A stretch of DNA of 64,000 nt from Fen-1273 sp963837815 (GTDB lineage Bacteria > Bacteroidota > Ignavibacteria > UBA10030 > UBA6906): the NCBI GenBank assembly GCA_963837815.1, contig CAWIOS010000005.1:1-64000 (forward strand). Direction: 5' to 3'. Both the position numbers and the translations under genes were made by a program. How positions within the stretch are numbered: position 1 is the stretch's first letter; the number at the start of each line of letters is the position of its first letter. Of the stretch, positions 7,657 to 15,869 are shown piece by piece. The notes beneath the pieces are model-generated. The model saw nothing but the letters and a program-made list of their open reading frames with translations, had not been told where the DNA came from and did no database searches.

Positions 7657-9710
7657 TTCTTGACTGTGCGGCCCTCTGCCGCGGGCGCGGTCGGCTTCGC
7701 CGGGGCGGATTCCCCGTTGACCCGTTTCTCGATCGGCGGAAGCTGCTCGCCCCGGATGATCGCGTCGATCTCCACGCCGTCGAGGATCTCCCGCTCCAGG
7801 AGCGCGGCCGCCAGCCGGTGGAGCGTGTCGAGGTTCTCGTTGAGGATCTTCTCCGCCCGCTTCATGCCGTTGGTGACGATCTTCTTGATCTCTTCGTCGA
7901 TCGAGATCGCCGTGTCTTCGCTGTAGTTCCTGTTGCGCGTGATCTGCCGGCCCAGGAAGATCTCCTCGTCGCGTGCGCCGTAGGCGAGCGGGCCCATCTT
8001 GTCGCTCATTCCCCATTCGCACACCATCTTGCGTGCGAGCTCGGTGGCGCGCTCGATGTCGTTGCCGGCCCCGGTCGTCATCTCTTTGAAGATGAGCCGC
8101 TCCGCGGCCCGTCCCCCCAGCGCGTAGGTGATCATCGCCTCGAGGTATGCCTTCGAGTAGGTGTGCTTCTCGTCGATGGGGAGATAGGTGGTCAGCCCGA
8201 GCGCGCGCCCGCGCGGGATGATCGTGACCTTGTGCACCGGGTCCGCCTCGGGGAGCATCCGGGCCACGAGAACGTGGCCGATCTCGTGGTAGGACGTGAC
8301 CTTCTTCTCCTTCTCCGAGATGATGAGGCTTTTCCGCTCCATGCCCATCATCACCTTGTCCTTCGCCTCTTCGAAGTGGTGCATGTTGACGGCCTTGTCG
8401 TTCTGCCGCGCGGCCAGCAGCGCCGCCTCGTTCACGAGGTTGGCGAGCTCGGCGCCCGCGAGGCCCGGCGTTCCCTTGGCGAGGGTCTCGAGAACGACGT
8501 CGTCGGCCAGGGGGATGTTCTTGGTGTGGACGCGGAGGATCCCCTCGCGTCCCTTGACGTCCGGCCGGTCAACGACGACCTGCCGGTCGAACCGTCCGGG
8601 CCGCATCAGCGCGGGGTCGAGGACGTCCGGCCGGTTCGTTGCCGCGATGATGATGACGCCGCTGTTCTGTTCGAACCCGTCCATCTCGACGAGGAGCTGG
8701 TTGAGCGTCTGCTCCCTCTCGTCGTGTCCGCCGCCGAGTCCCGCGCCGCGGTGGCGCCCCACGGCGTCGATCTCATCGATGAAGATGATGCAGGGTGCGC
8801 TCTTCTTCCCCTGCTCGAAGAGGTCGCGCACGCGGCTCGCGCCGACGCCCACGAACATCTCAACGAAATCCGCCCCGGAGATCGAGAAGAAGGGAACGCC
8901 CGCTTCTCCCGCCACGGCGCGCGCCAGCAGCGTCTTGCCCGTGCCGGGAGGCCCGAGGAGGAGAACGCCGCGCGGGATCTTCCCGCCGAGCTTCTGGAAC
9001 TTGGTCGGCTCTTTCAGGAACTCGATGATCTCGGCCAGCTCGATCTTGGCCTCGTCCGCACCGGCGACGTCGAGGAACGTCACCTTGGACGCGCCCTCGG
9101 TCAGCATCTTCGCCCGGCTCTTGCCGAAGGAGAATATGCCGCGCGGTCCCGCCCCTCCCTGCATCCGCCTCATGATGATGAGCCAGACGACGAGGAGAAG
9201 GACCCAGGGGAGCGCGCTCACGAGCGCGTTGATCCACTGGTTGTCTTCCTTGACGATCGTGAACTTGAGCTGCTTGTCGTTCCACTCCTTGATCACGGCG
9301 CTGTCCAGGATCGGCAGCATCAGCGTGAAGCGCGTGACGTTGATGCTCTTCCCTCCGCGGTTGAGGGGCGTCGCTTCCCTGAGCGTTCCGTGGAATTCGA
9401 AGTTCGTCAGTTCCGTCTTCTTGATCGTCGCCTCGGAAATGAGTCCTCGCTCGAGGAACGACGCATACTCGTTGTACGAGACCTCGGTCTCCGCCCCTTC
9501 CGTTCCCTTGAACAGCGTCATCACGACGAACACGAGCAGGATGATGGCCGACCAGCTTATGACGACCTTCAGTACCTTGTTCCAGTTGAAATCATCGTCC
9601 TGGCGGAACTGCTGGCCGGGCCGCTTCCCCTTCTGCGGGGGGCGGAACTGTCGGCGTTTGTCCGGCTCGTTGTTCCTGTTCTTATTGTCCTGGCTGCCTT
9701 TTTCGTCCAT
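7653..9710 (-). CDS. ftsH: ATP-dependent zinc metalloprotease FtsH
   Basis: A 685-residue membrane AAA+ protease that degrades misassembled membrane proteins and regulatory substrates. A charged, Gln/Arg-rich cytoplasmic leader (1-40) precedes two membrane helices (about 47-66 and 160-182) flanking a periplasmic domain. Walker A GPPGTGKT is at 253-260, Walker B IIFIDEID at about 308-315, the second region of homology near 355-376, and the zinc site HEIGH at 475-479 (the usual form is HEAGH). It ends with a short Ala/Pro/Lys-rich tail. It is the third gene after tilS and hpt, the same order as in Bacillus, and overlaps the next gene by 4 bases. Confidence 0.97.
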   Translation of the reverse strand: MDEKGSQDNKNRNNEPDKRRQFRPPQKGKRPGQQFRQDDDFNWNKVLKVVISWSAIILLVFVVMTLFKGTEGAETEVSYNEYASFLERGLISEATIKKTELTNFEFHGTLREATPLNRGGKSINVTRFTLMLPILDSAVIKEWNDKQLKFTIVKEDNQWINALVSALPWVLLLVVWLIIMRRMQGGAGPRGIFSFGKSRAKMLTEGASKVTFLDVAGADEAKIELAEIIEFLKEPTKFQKLGGKIPRGVLLLGPPGTGKTLLARAVAGEAGVPFFSISGADFVEMFVGVGASRVRDLFEQGKKSAPCIIFIDEIDAVGRHRGAGLGGGHDEREQTLNQLLVEMDGFEQNSGVIIIAATNRPDVLDPALMRPGRFDRQVVVDRPDVKGREGILRVHTKNIPLADDVVLETLAKGTPGLAGAELANLVNEAALLAARQNDKAVNMHHFEEAKDKVMMGMERKSLIISEKEKKVTSYHEIGHVLVARMLPEADPVHKVTIIPRGRALGLTTYLPIDEKHTYSKAYLEAMITYALGGRAAERLIFKEMTTGAGNDIERATELARKMVCEWGMSDKMGPLAYGARDEEIFLGRQITRNRNYSEDTAISIDEEIKKIVTNGMKRAEKILNENLDTLHRLAAALLEREILDGVEIDAIIRGEQLPPIEKRVNGESAPAKPTAPAAEGRTVKK

Positions 9711-9730
9711 CGCGCTGTGCTGCTCCTCTC

Positions 9731-10300
9731 TTACGCCCCTGCTTTCGTGCGGGGCGGTTTTGCATGCAAACGATATATCGCCTTCAGGTTGCGCTCGCGC
9801 TGCGCATAATCCAGACCGTACCCGATCACGAAATCGGACGGTATGCTGAAGCCGACGTAGTCAACGTGTGTCCCCGGTTTGACGGAGTCTTTCTTGAATA
9901 AGAGTGTAACAACCTTCAGTGACCGGGGGTTCTGCGGCTCAATCAGGTGGCGAATATATTCCACGGAGAGCCCGGTATCCACGATATCTTCCACGATGAT
10001 GATATCCCGCCCCTCCACCTGGCAGTTCAGGTCCTTCAGGAGCCGGACGTTTCCCGAGCTGATCTTGGCGTCCCCGTAGCTCGAGAGCTTCAGGAAATCG
10101 ACCTCGCAGTCCGTCCTGATCTCCCGGATCAGGTCGGCGAAGAAGATGAACGAGCCGTTGAGTATCCCGATGAAGACGGGGGTTGTTCCCTTGTGATCCC
10201 TGTCGATGGCCTTCGCAAGCCGTTTCACGGCCGTCTTGATCCGCCGCTCGCTGATCATTTCGACGAACCGGTCGCCGTTCACAGTTATCTGGGACGCCAT
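9731..10300 (-). CDS. hpt: Hypoxanthine phosphoribosyltransferase
   Basis: A 189-residue type I PRTase that converts hypoxanthine (and often guanine) plus PRPP to IMP/GMP in purine salvage. The PRPP-binding motif appears as IIIVEDIVDTGLS, with the flexible-loop region LKLSSYGDAKISSGN upstream and VDYVGFSIPSDFVIGYGLDYAQRER downstream, all typical of HPRT. The length matches the family (about 180). The ATG lies one base after the tilS stop codon, and ftsH starts 20 bases downstream. The tilS-hpt-ftsH order is conserved in Firmicutes, where TilS and HprT also regulate ftsH expression. Confidence 0.95.
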   Translation of the reverse strand: MASQITVNGDRFVEMISERRIKTAVKRLAKAIDRDHKGTTPVFIGILNGSFIFFADLIREIRTDCEVDFLKLSSYGDAKISSGNVRLLKDLNCQVEGRDIIIVEDIVDTGLSVEYIRHLIEPQNPRSLKVVTLLFKKDSVKPGTHVDYVGFSIPSDFVIGYGLDYAQRERNLKAIYRLHAKPPRTKAGA

Positions 10301-10301
10301 G

Positions 10302-11681
10302 TCACCTGTCGGAGGGTGGTGAGTATTCCAGCTTCAGTATCCGGCGCGTCGCCGGGGTGATTTTGAACCGCTCGTCCAGCCTCATCCCGCAGACCCAGAT
10401 CACGTCCCCCCCGGAGGTGCAGAGGATGGGTATGCGGCTCTTTTCGCGGAGGGGGATCTTCTCGTCCACGAAGAAATCGCTGATCTTCTTCCGTCCGCTC
10501 ATGCCGAGCGGCGTGAACGAATCCCCTTCGCGCCAGCTGCGGAGCGTCAGCCCCTCGAGTCCCGTACGATCCGCGTCGGCATACTCGGTGCCCCTTCCCG
10601 ATGCCGGACCGCGCGCGTCGGCGAGCTCGGTCGCAAACCGGAACCCTTCCGCGCTGTACGCACGTCCGGCCTCCACGGAGATCGAGAACCCGTGGTCTTC
10701 CTCCCCGGGCCGGATCACGATCTCGCCCCGCTCCCTGAGCACTTCGGTCCCCCCGGGAATGGTGACGATCGAGCCGGGCTCGTTCTCCAGGAGATCCATC
10801 ACTGCGGCGATCCTGTCGCTCGCCGTCCGCGAACCCGAGACTTCTTCGATCGCGGCGATGAGCGCGTGCTGCCTGAGAAAGAGAGGCCTGGCCATCAGGC
10901 CCTGAACCGACAGGTGGAGCCTTCCGGCGCTCCTGCCGGTCGTGCACTCCTTCAGGATCGCGGCCGCCTCCTCATTCAGATACGCGGCAAGCGACCGAAA
11001 ATTGTCCCCGGACCGGTTAATATTGTCGACCACCGAAGGGGAGACAAGTTCCTTCAGGAGCGGGAGGACGTGGTGGCGGACGGCGTTCCGTGTGTAGCCG
11101 TCCTTCGCGTTGGATGAGTCGGTGCGGAAAGGGATCTTCTCGTTCCGCGAATACTCTTCGATTTCCTCCCTGTGCGCGAACAGGAGAGGTCTGATGATTC
11201 CTTCCCGTTCCAGGGGGATTCCGGACATTCCCCGGACTCCTGTTCCCCTGAAGAGGTGGAGGAGGATGGTTTCCGCGTTGTCGTCCGCGTGATGGGCGGT
11301 CGCGATCCGGTTTCCCCCGGTGTCTGCGCGCAGCCGGAACAGAAAATCGTACCGGAGATCGCGTGCCGCCTCCTGGATTCCGATGCGCCGCTTCGCGGCC
11401 TCGGCGGCGGTATCTCCCCGCCCCGCGTAAAACGGCAGGCCGTATTCGTGAGCGCGTCCCGCGACGAAGGATTCGTCAGCGTCCGACTCTTCGCCGCGCA
11501 GGCCGTGGTTGAAATGACCGACGACGAGACGCAGCCCCCGTTCCCTTGTGAACAGATCAAGGAGGACCATCGAATCGATGCCGCCGCTTACCGCCACCAC
11601 GACCGTGTCGTTCTCTCCGAACAGTCCGTTCGTGCGGCTGAATTCCCTGAATCTGGAAGAAAAGGTATTCGGGGAGAGCAT
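10302..11681 (-). CDS. tilS: tRNA(Ile)-lysidine synthase
   Basis: The start is set at the ATG at 11681 because the longer frame (to 11732) runs into the tRNA gene; this gives 459 residues. The N-terminal PP-loop ATPase motif SGGIDS is at about 32-37 (after VVVAV), followed by HFNHGLRGEESDADE and a substrate-binding TilS middle domain. The C-terminal domain contains LGMSGRKKISDFFVDEKIP, the usual lysidine-TilS C-terminal signature. TilS converts the C34 of tRNA-Ile(CAU) to lysidine. The gene follows a CAU tRNA gene by 18 bases and precedes hpt by one base. Confidence 0.93.
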   Translation of the reverse strand: MLSPNTFSSRFREFSRTNGLFGENDTVVVAVSGGIDSMVLLDLFTRERGLRLVVGHFNHGLRGEESDADESFVAGRAHEYGLPFYAGRGDTAAEAAKRRIGIQEAARDLRYDFLFRLRADTGGNRIATAHHADDNAETILLHLFRGTGVRGMSGIPLEREGIIRPLLFAHREEIEEYSRNEKIPFRTDSSNAKDGYTRNAVRHHVLPLLKELVSPSVVDNINRSGDNFRSLAAYLNEEAAAILKECTTGRSAGRLHLSVQGLMARPLFLRQHALIAAIEEVSGSRTASDRIAAVMDLLENEPGSIVTIPGGTEVLRERGEIVIRPGEEDHGFSISVEAGRAYSAEGFRFATELADARGPASGRGTEYADADRTGLEGLTLRSWREGDSFTPLGMSGRKKISDFFVDEKIPLREKSRIPILCTSGGDVIWVCGMRLDERFKITPATRRILKLEYSPPSDR

Positions 11682-11699
11682 GGCGGCACCGTTGGACCT

Positions 11700-11776
11700 T
11701 GGTAGCGGGAGAGGGATTCGAACCCCCGACACATGGATTATGATTCCATTGCTCTAACCAGCTGAGCTATCCCGCC
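11700..11776 (-). tRNA. tRNA-Met (CAU anticodon), elongator type
   Basis: A 77-base cloverleaf including an encoded CCA. Acceptor arms are GGCGGGA and TCCCGCT, the D-arm GCTC...GAGC, the anticodon stem ATGGA/TCCAT enclosing loop ATCATAA (anticodon CAT), and the T-arm with TTCGAAT. The first pair is G1-U72, as in the Bacillus subtilis elongator tRNA-Met, and the initiator C1xA72 mismatch is absent. A CAU anticodon could also mean the tRNA-Ile2 substrate of TilS, whose gene follows directly; the body fits tRNA-Met better. Confidence 0.93.
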
Positions 11777-11786
11777 AAGTCTAGCT

Positions 11787-11815
11787 AAGATACGCTTTTG
11801 GGGCTAAAAGAGCAA
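11787..11815 (-). promoter_or_regulatory. Promoter of the tRNA-Met/tilS unit
   Basis: On the minus strand TTGCTC (11815-11810), a 17-base spacer and TATCTT (11792-11787) sit so that transcription would begin about 4 bases before the tRNA 5' end. It is back to back with the promoter at 11849-11877. Confidence 0.6.
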
Positions 11816-11848
11816 CACGGGAACCGCCACCCGGCGCCGTGCGGTTCG

Positions 11849-11877
11849 TTGTAGTTCGGAGGGAATTTGGATATATT
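11849..11877 (+). promoter_or_regulatory. Promoter of the SnoaL-like/hpnCDE unit
   Basis: TTGTAG (11849-11854), a 17-base spacer and TATATT (11872-11877). Predicted transcription start near 11884, which excludes a TTG start at 11867 and supports the ATG at 11906. Confidence 0.5.
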
Positions 11878-11905
11878 TCTCCCATTCACGACGGAATCGG
11901 GGCGG

Positions 11906-12328
11906 ATGACACGCAAAGATGCTCTTCTGTACCAGAATGCAAGGTTCTATGAAGCGTTCGAGCGCTCCAGCATCGAAATGATGGAGGAGATCTGGTCGGA
12001 CGCCCCGACCGTGCGGTGCATTCACCCCGGATGGAGCATCGTCGAGGGCCGGACCGCCGTCCTCGAGAGCTGGCAGCGGATATTCGAAGGGGAGGTGCAT
12101 ATGAAAGTCACCCTCCGCAACGTCCGGGCTGACGTGTACGGGTCCATCGGCGTCGTCGTGCTTCAGGAAGAGGTGATGTACACTTCGGGAAAGCTCTCGA
12201 ACACCGGTTCGGTGATGGCGACGAACATATTCGAACACGACGGGAAGGACTGGAAGCTGATCCACCACCACGGCTCCCCGACGGTGGTCGTGGAGGAACA
12301 GGAGGGGGAGAATTTCCGCTACAATTGA
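11906..12328 (+). CDS. SnoaL-like / NTF2-fold protein
   Basis: A 140-residue protein from the ATG at 11906; a TTG at 11867 in the same frame lies inside the predicted promoter and is rejected. The sequence (ALLYQNARFYEAFERSSIEMMEEIW, then CIHPGWSIVEGRTAVLESWQ, then NIFEHDGKDWKLIHHHGSP) is typical of the SnoaL-like DUF4440 family, small cone-shaped domains that bind ligands or serve as ketosteroid-isomerase-like enzymes. The specific role is unknown. It is the first gene of the hopanoid/squalene cluster, and its last codons overlap the start of hpnC. Confidence 0.75.
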   Translation: MTRKDALLYQNARFYEAFERSSIEMMEEIWSDAPTVRCIHPGWSIVEGRTAVLESWQRIFEGEVHMKVTLRNVRADVYGSIGVVVLQEEVMYTSGKLSNTGSVMATNIFEHDGKDWKLIHHHGSPTVVVEEQEGENFRYN

Positions 12329-13196
12329 CAGTGCCGCCTCTTTCGCCTGGTGCGAGCGGCTCACGCGCAGCCATTACGAGAACTTTCCCGTTGCCTCCCT
12401 GTTCATTCCCCGCGAGAAACGTCCGTTCGTCTGTGCCGTCTATGCGTTCGCGAGGACCGCGGACGACTTCGCCGATGAAGGGGAGGACGAGCCCGCTGTG
12501 AGGCTCCGGAACCTGGACGACTGGCAGGGGAAGCTTGATCGCGCATACGAAGGGAAGGCCGACCACCCGGTGTTCGTCGCCATCGCCGAAACGGCGTCCC
12601 GCACCGGAATCCCGAAATCCCTCCTCGGCGATCTCATCGCCGCGTTCCGGATGGACGTGACAAAGCACCGGTACGCCTCCGAGTCGGAACTCCTCCATTA
12701 CTGCACGCTTTCGGCAAATCCGGTGGGGCGGATCGTTCTTCACATATTCGGGGGCGCGGATCCCCGCTCCTGCGCGCATTCCGACGGCATATGCACCGGG
12801 CTCCAGCTCGCCAATTTCGCCCAGGATGTCTCCGTCGACTGGCGCAAAGGGCGCCTGTACCTCCCGCTTGACGATCTGAACCGATTTGGTTATACTGAAG
12901 AGGAATTGGAGCAGGGAATGGTCGACGGTCGCTTCCGGGACGTGATGAAGCTCCAGGTCGACCGGGCCCGCGGGTTCCTCCTGGGCGGATCACCTCTTGT
13001 CCGGGAAGCCCCGAGGGAGCTCCGGTTCGAGCTTGCGCTGACCGTGCGGGGGGGTCTGGCCATACTGAAGAGGGTCGAACAGGCCGGGTTCGACGTCCTC
13101 CGCCGGCGGCCCGTCATTTCCGTCCTGGAGAAGGGCCGGATCGTCCTCGAGTCGATCGTACACAGGAACCAATGGAACTCACAGCCTCCGCGATAA
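12312..13196 (+). CDS. hpnC: Squalene synthase HpnC (squalene/phytoene synthase family)
   Basis: HpnC acts with HpnD and HpnE to make squalene from farnesyl diphosphate via presqualene and hydroxysqualene. The conserved N-terminus (HYENFPVASLFIPREKRPFV, then YAFARTADDFADEGEDE) lies upstream of any ATG, GTG or TTG in frame, and the frame is closed by a TGA at 12258. The best start is the ATT at 12312, six bases after GGAGG, giving 294 residues; a GTG at 12498 would remove the first aspartate-rich motif. The second motif is LANFAQDVSVDWRKGRLYLP. It overlaps the previous gene by 17 bases and hpnD by 25 bases, implying coupled translation. It could instead hide an indel at the start. Confidence 0.85.
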   Translation: MSATIDSAASFAWCERLTRSHYENFPVASLFIPREKRPFVCAVYAFARTADDFADEGEDEPAVRLRNLDDWQGKLDRAYEGKADHPVFVAIAETASRTGIPKSLLGDLIAAFRMDVTKHRYASESELLHYCTLSANPVGRIVLHIFGGADPRSCAHSDGICTGLQLANFAQDVSVDWRKGRLYLPLDDLNRFGYTEEELEQGMVDGRFRDVMKLQVDRARGFLLGGSPLVREAPRELRFELALTVRGGLAILKRVEQAGFDVLRRRPVISVLEKGRIVLESIVHRNQWNSQPPR

Positions 13197-14062
13197 CGAA
13201 GAGCAGCAACACGAGCTTCTACTACTCGTTTTCGCTTCTGCCGAGGCAGAAACGTGAGGCGATCCACGCCGTCTATGCATTTTGCCGTTACACGGACGAC
13301 ATCGTGGACGAGGGGACCGACCAGCACAGCAAGGTTGTCCGTCTCCGACGGTGGCGGATGGAGCTCGGACACGCCCTCCGGGGGACCTCTTCCTACGTGA
13401 TCCTCAACCAGCTCAGCGCGACCGCCCGCAAGTTCAACATCCCCGTCGATCACTTCTACGACCTGATCCGGGGAATGGAAATGGACCTGAGCAAGACGCG
13501 CTACGAGACGTTCGACGAGCTCTACCGCTACTGCTACCTCGTTGCGTCCTCGGTCGGACTCATGTGCCGCCAGATATTCGGATACAGGAACGATTCGACG
13601 CGCGATTATGCCGTCAACCTCGGCGTCGCGCTCCAGCTCACGAACATCCTCAGGGATATCAAGGAGGATGCGAAGCGGGGCCGGATCTATCTTCCTGCCG
13701 AAGATCTCCGGCGGTTCGGCTATACGGAGCAGGACCTCCTTGCGTTCCGGTATACGCCGGAATTCGTGAACCTGATGCGTTATGAGTGCGACAGGGCAAG
13801 CGCGTATTTTGACTCCGCGCGGGCCGCACTGGGGAACGAGGACAAGCGATTCTTCTTTGCCGCGCGCATCATGTGGTCGATCTACGCGCACACGCTCCAG
13901 CGGATCAAACGGTCCAACTACAACGTCTTCGAGCGCCGCATCTCCGTCCCGGGTCTTATGAAGATCCTCATCGCCTTCCGGTACTGGCTCAGCAATACGC
14001 TCAAGTATTCCTGGCTCGGCCGTTCGCCGCGCGCACACCAGCCCGAACCTCAAACAGAGTGA
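13172..14062 (+). CDS. hpnD: Presqualene diphosphate synthase HpnD
   Basis: A 296-residue protein of the squalene/phytoene synthase family; HpnD condenses two farnesyl diphosphates to presqualene diphosphate. The first aspartate-rich motif is YAFCRYTDDIVDE, and the second region is GVALQLTNILRDIKEDAKRGRIYLP, with the DLRRFGYTEQDLL signature after it. Length and motifs match HpnD/crtB-like proteins. The ATG at 13172 lies inside the end of hpnC, and its stop TGA overlaps the GTG start of hpnE, so the three are translationally coupled. Confidence 0.92.
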   Translation: MELTASAITKSSNTSFYYSFSLLPRQKREAIHAVYAFCRYTDDIVDEGTDQHSKVVRLRRWRMELGHALRGTSSYVILNQLSATARKFNIPVDHFYDLIRGMEMDLSKTRYETFDELYRYCYLVASSVGLMCRQIFGYRNDSTRDYAVNLGVALQLTNILRDIKEDAKRGRIYLPAEDLRRFGYTEQDLLAFRYTPEFVNLMRYECDRASAYFDSARAALGNEDKRFFFAARIMWSIYAHTLQRIKRSNYNVFERRISVPGLMKILIAFRYWLSNTLKYSWLGRSPRAHQPEPQTE

Positions 14063-15389
14063 ACCCGGTTGTCATCGTCGGCGGGGGCCTCAGCGGGCTT
14101 GCCGCCGCCGTTCACCTCACCTCCCGCGGCATCCCGGTTGTTCTCCTCGAACAGCGAAAGGCACCCGGCGGACGCGCTTATTCGTTCGTCGACGAATCCA
14201 CGGGGACGGTCATCGACAACGGCCAGCACGTCCTTATCGCGGGCTACCGGTGCACGATGGACTTTCTGGGGATGATCGGCGCGAAGGACCGCCTTGCCGT
14301 CCAGAGCGAGCCGGAGCTTCTGTTCCATCATCCGGAGCGCGGCTTCTGTTCGTTTCGTCTTCCGCATCTCCCGTCCCCGCTTCATCTGCTGGGCGGCGTC
14401 GCGGGGACGGACCTCTTCTCTCCCGCGGACAGGCTCCGCCTGCTGCGTGCCGGGATCGCGCTCGGTGCATTCCGGGGCGGAGTCCCTCACCGGGGCGACG
14501 GTCGAGGCGTGGCTTGATGCCCACGGCCAATCGGCGGAGACGAAGAGGTCGTTCTGGGAGCCGCTTGCCGTTGCGATCATGAACGAGCACATCGGGGTCG
14601 CCTCGGCGCTCGTGTTCGTTCGAGCGCTCCGGACGGCGTTTCTCTCCGGTGCGGGAGGGTCGGCGCTCGCCATCCCCACGGTCGGGTTGAGCGACCTGTA
14701 CGTCGGGCCCGCCCGCGCCTATATCGAGAGCCGCGGCGGGACCGTTCGCTGCGGCGCCGATGTCGTCGGGGAGCATCGCCGAAGGAGGGAAGGTCGTCTC
14801 CGTCCGCCTCAAAGAGGGAGAAACGCTCCCGTGCTCGGCGATGATACTCGCCGTCCCGTCCTACCGCGCCGCCGGGCTTCTTCCCGATGCTCTCCGCGCG
14901 TCGGGATTCCTTTCCGGTGCCGCGTCGATTCCCGTTTCGCCGATCGTTTCGGTTCATCTCTGGTTCGAATCGGACTTCATGCCCGGGCGGTCCCTCGGCG
15001 TGATCGGCCGCCGCATTCAGTGGGTGTTCAACCGGAGGAAGATCTGCCCCGGCGGGGAGAAAGCAGGGGGAGGGCATCTTTCCGTGGTCATCAGCGCCGC
15101 GCACGCATTCGTGGACCTGGGAAACGACGACCTGACCCGGATCGCCCTGGAAGATCTCCGCACGGTCTACGGTGCAGACATGGGTCACGAAACGCACGCG
15201 GTCGTGATCCGGGAGAAAAGGGGGACATTTTCGTGCACGCCCGACGTTGAGCGGATCCGCCCGGGATGTGACACGCCCCTGGCCAATCTCTTCATCGCCG
15301 GAGACTGGACCGATACGGGGTACCCTGCCACGATCGAAGGAGCGATCATGAGCGGCCTGCGCTGCGCCGACCGCATTGCCCCGTTATGA
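14059..15389 (+). pseudogene. hpnE: Squalene-associated FAD-dependent desaturase HpnE, two frameshifts
   Basis: It begins with GTG at 14059 (GTGA overlap with hpnD). Frame 1 encodes the FAD motif VVIVGGGLSGLAAAVHL and VIDNGQHVLIAGY up to about 14475. The frame then shifts by +1 (TGATVEAWLDAHGQ...FWEPLAVAIMNEH) and again by +1 near 14770 (GGKVVSVRLKEGETLPC... to FIAGDWTDTGYPATIEGAIMSGLRCAD). Both shifts vanish if one G is removed from GGGG at 14474-14477 and at 14768-14771, restoring a 442-residue protein of normal HpnE length. HpnE reduces hydroxysqualene to squalene. Either the gene is decayed or, more likely, these are sequencing errors. Confidence 0.85.
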
Positions 15390-15392
15390 TTT

Positions 15393-15419
15393 GTCGTTGC
15401 GAGCGAAGCGAAGCAATCC
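15393..15419. repeat. Copy of a dispersed GCGAGCGAAGCGAAGC-type repeat
   Basis: The segment with core TTGCGAGCGAAGCGAAGCAA lies just after hpnE. Very similar short elements are scattered between genes in many unrelated bacterial genomes and often give the spurious peptide LRAKRSN. Only this one copy was recognised here. Confidence 0.45.
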
Positions 15420-15427
15420 GGCTCCTT

Positions 15428-15456
15428 TTGCTTTTCTCCCGCGCAATCGCCATATT
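15428..15456 (+). promoter_or_regulatory. Promoter of response regulator gene, leaderless geometry
   Basis: TTGCTT (15428-15433), 17-base spacer, CATATT (15451-15456), then 6 bases to the ATG at 15463. The predicted transcription start coincides with the ATG. Confidence 0.5.
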
Positions 15457-15462
15457 GCCCCC

Positions 15463-15837
15463 ATGCTCAAAGACAAACTGGTCCTTCTTGTTGATGATGA
15501 GCCCTCGATCCTCCGTGCGACGAGCACAGGGCTGAAAAACCGCGGCTTCACCGTTCACACGGTCGACGGCGCGGACGAAGCACTCAGGGAAATCCACAAC
15601 CTCAAGCCCAGCATTGTCGTCTCCGATCTTGTCATGCCCGGAACAAACGGGTTCGAGCTTTTTCAGGAGATCAAGAAAGACGGCCAGTTCAAGTCGCTCC
15701 CCTTTGTCTTCCTGACCGGCGTCGACGATTATTACGCGAAGAAATTCGGCAAGGATCTCGGCGGGGCCGCCTACATCACGAAACCCGTCGACCTGGACGA
15801 ACTGGAACAGATCATCAAGGAAAAGATCGGCGAATAG
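15463..15837 (+). CDS. Single-domain response regulator (CheY-like receiver)
   Basis: From the ATG at 15463 the protein has 124 residues and is a lone receiver domain. Acidic residues VDDEP come after the first strand, the phosphorylatable Asp is in VVSDLVMPG, Thr is in FLTGV, and the conserved Lys is in YITKPVD. There is no DNA-binding or enzymatic output domain, so it probably signals by protein contact, like CheY or SpoIIA-type shuttles. No histidine kinase adjoins it. The longer frame upstream covers the dispersed repeat and is not used. No Shine-Dalgarno is visible, and the promoter geometry predicts a leaderless mRNA. Confidence 0.85.
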   Translation: MLKDKLVLLVDDEPSILRATSTGLKNRGFTVHTVDGADEALREIHNLKPSIVVSDLVMPGTNGFELFQEIKKDGQFKSLPFVFLTGVDDYYAKKFGKDLGGAAYITKPVDLDELEQIIKEKIGE

Positions 15838-15869
15838 CCGGTCGCTCACCCTCCCCGCGGCCTTCCCTG

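Noticed and set aside
7818..9809. A 663-codon frame on the plus strand opposite ftsH and a second 517-codon frame overlapping it
   Set aside because: The minus strand encodes full-length FtsH with all motifs. High GC leaves antisense frames open; their composition (Arg, Asp, Glu, Leu) is that of a shadow.
11867..11906. TTG start at 11867 for the SnoaL-like gene, with GGAGGG upstream
   Set aside because: It lies inside the -35/-10 spacer of a good promoter (11849-11877), so it would not be transcribed; the ATG at 11906 is used.
13873..14058. Upstream extension of the hpnE frame to 13873
   Set aside because: This stretch is out-of-frame sequence of hpnD; the GTG at 14059 overlaps the hpnD stop and starts the FAD motif.
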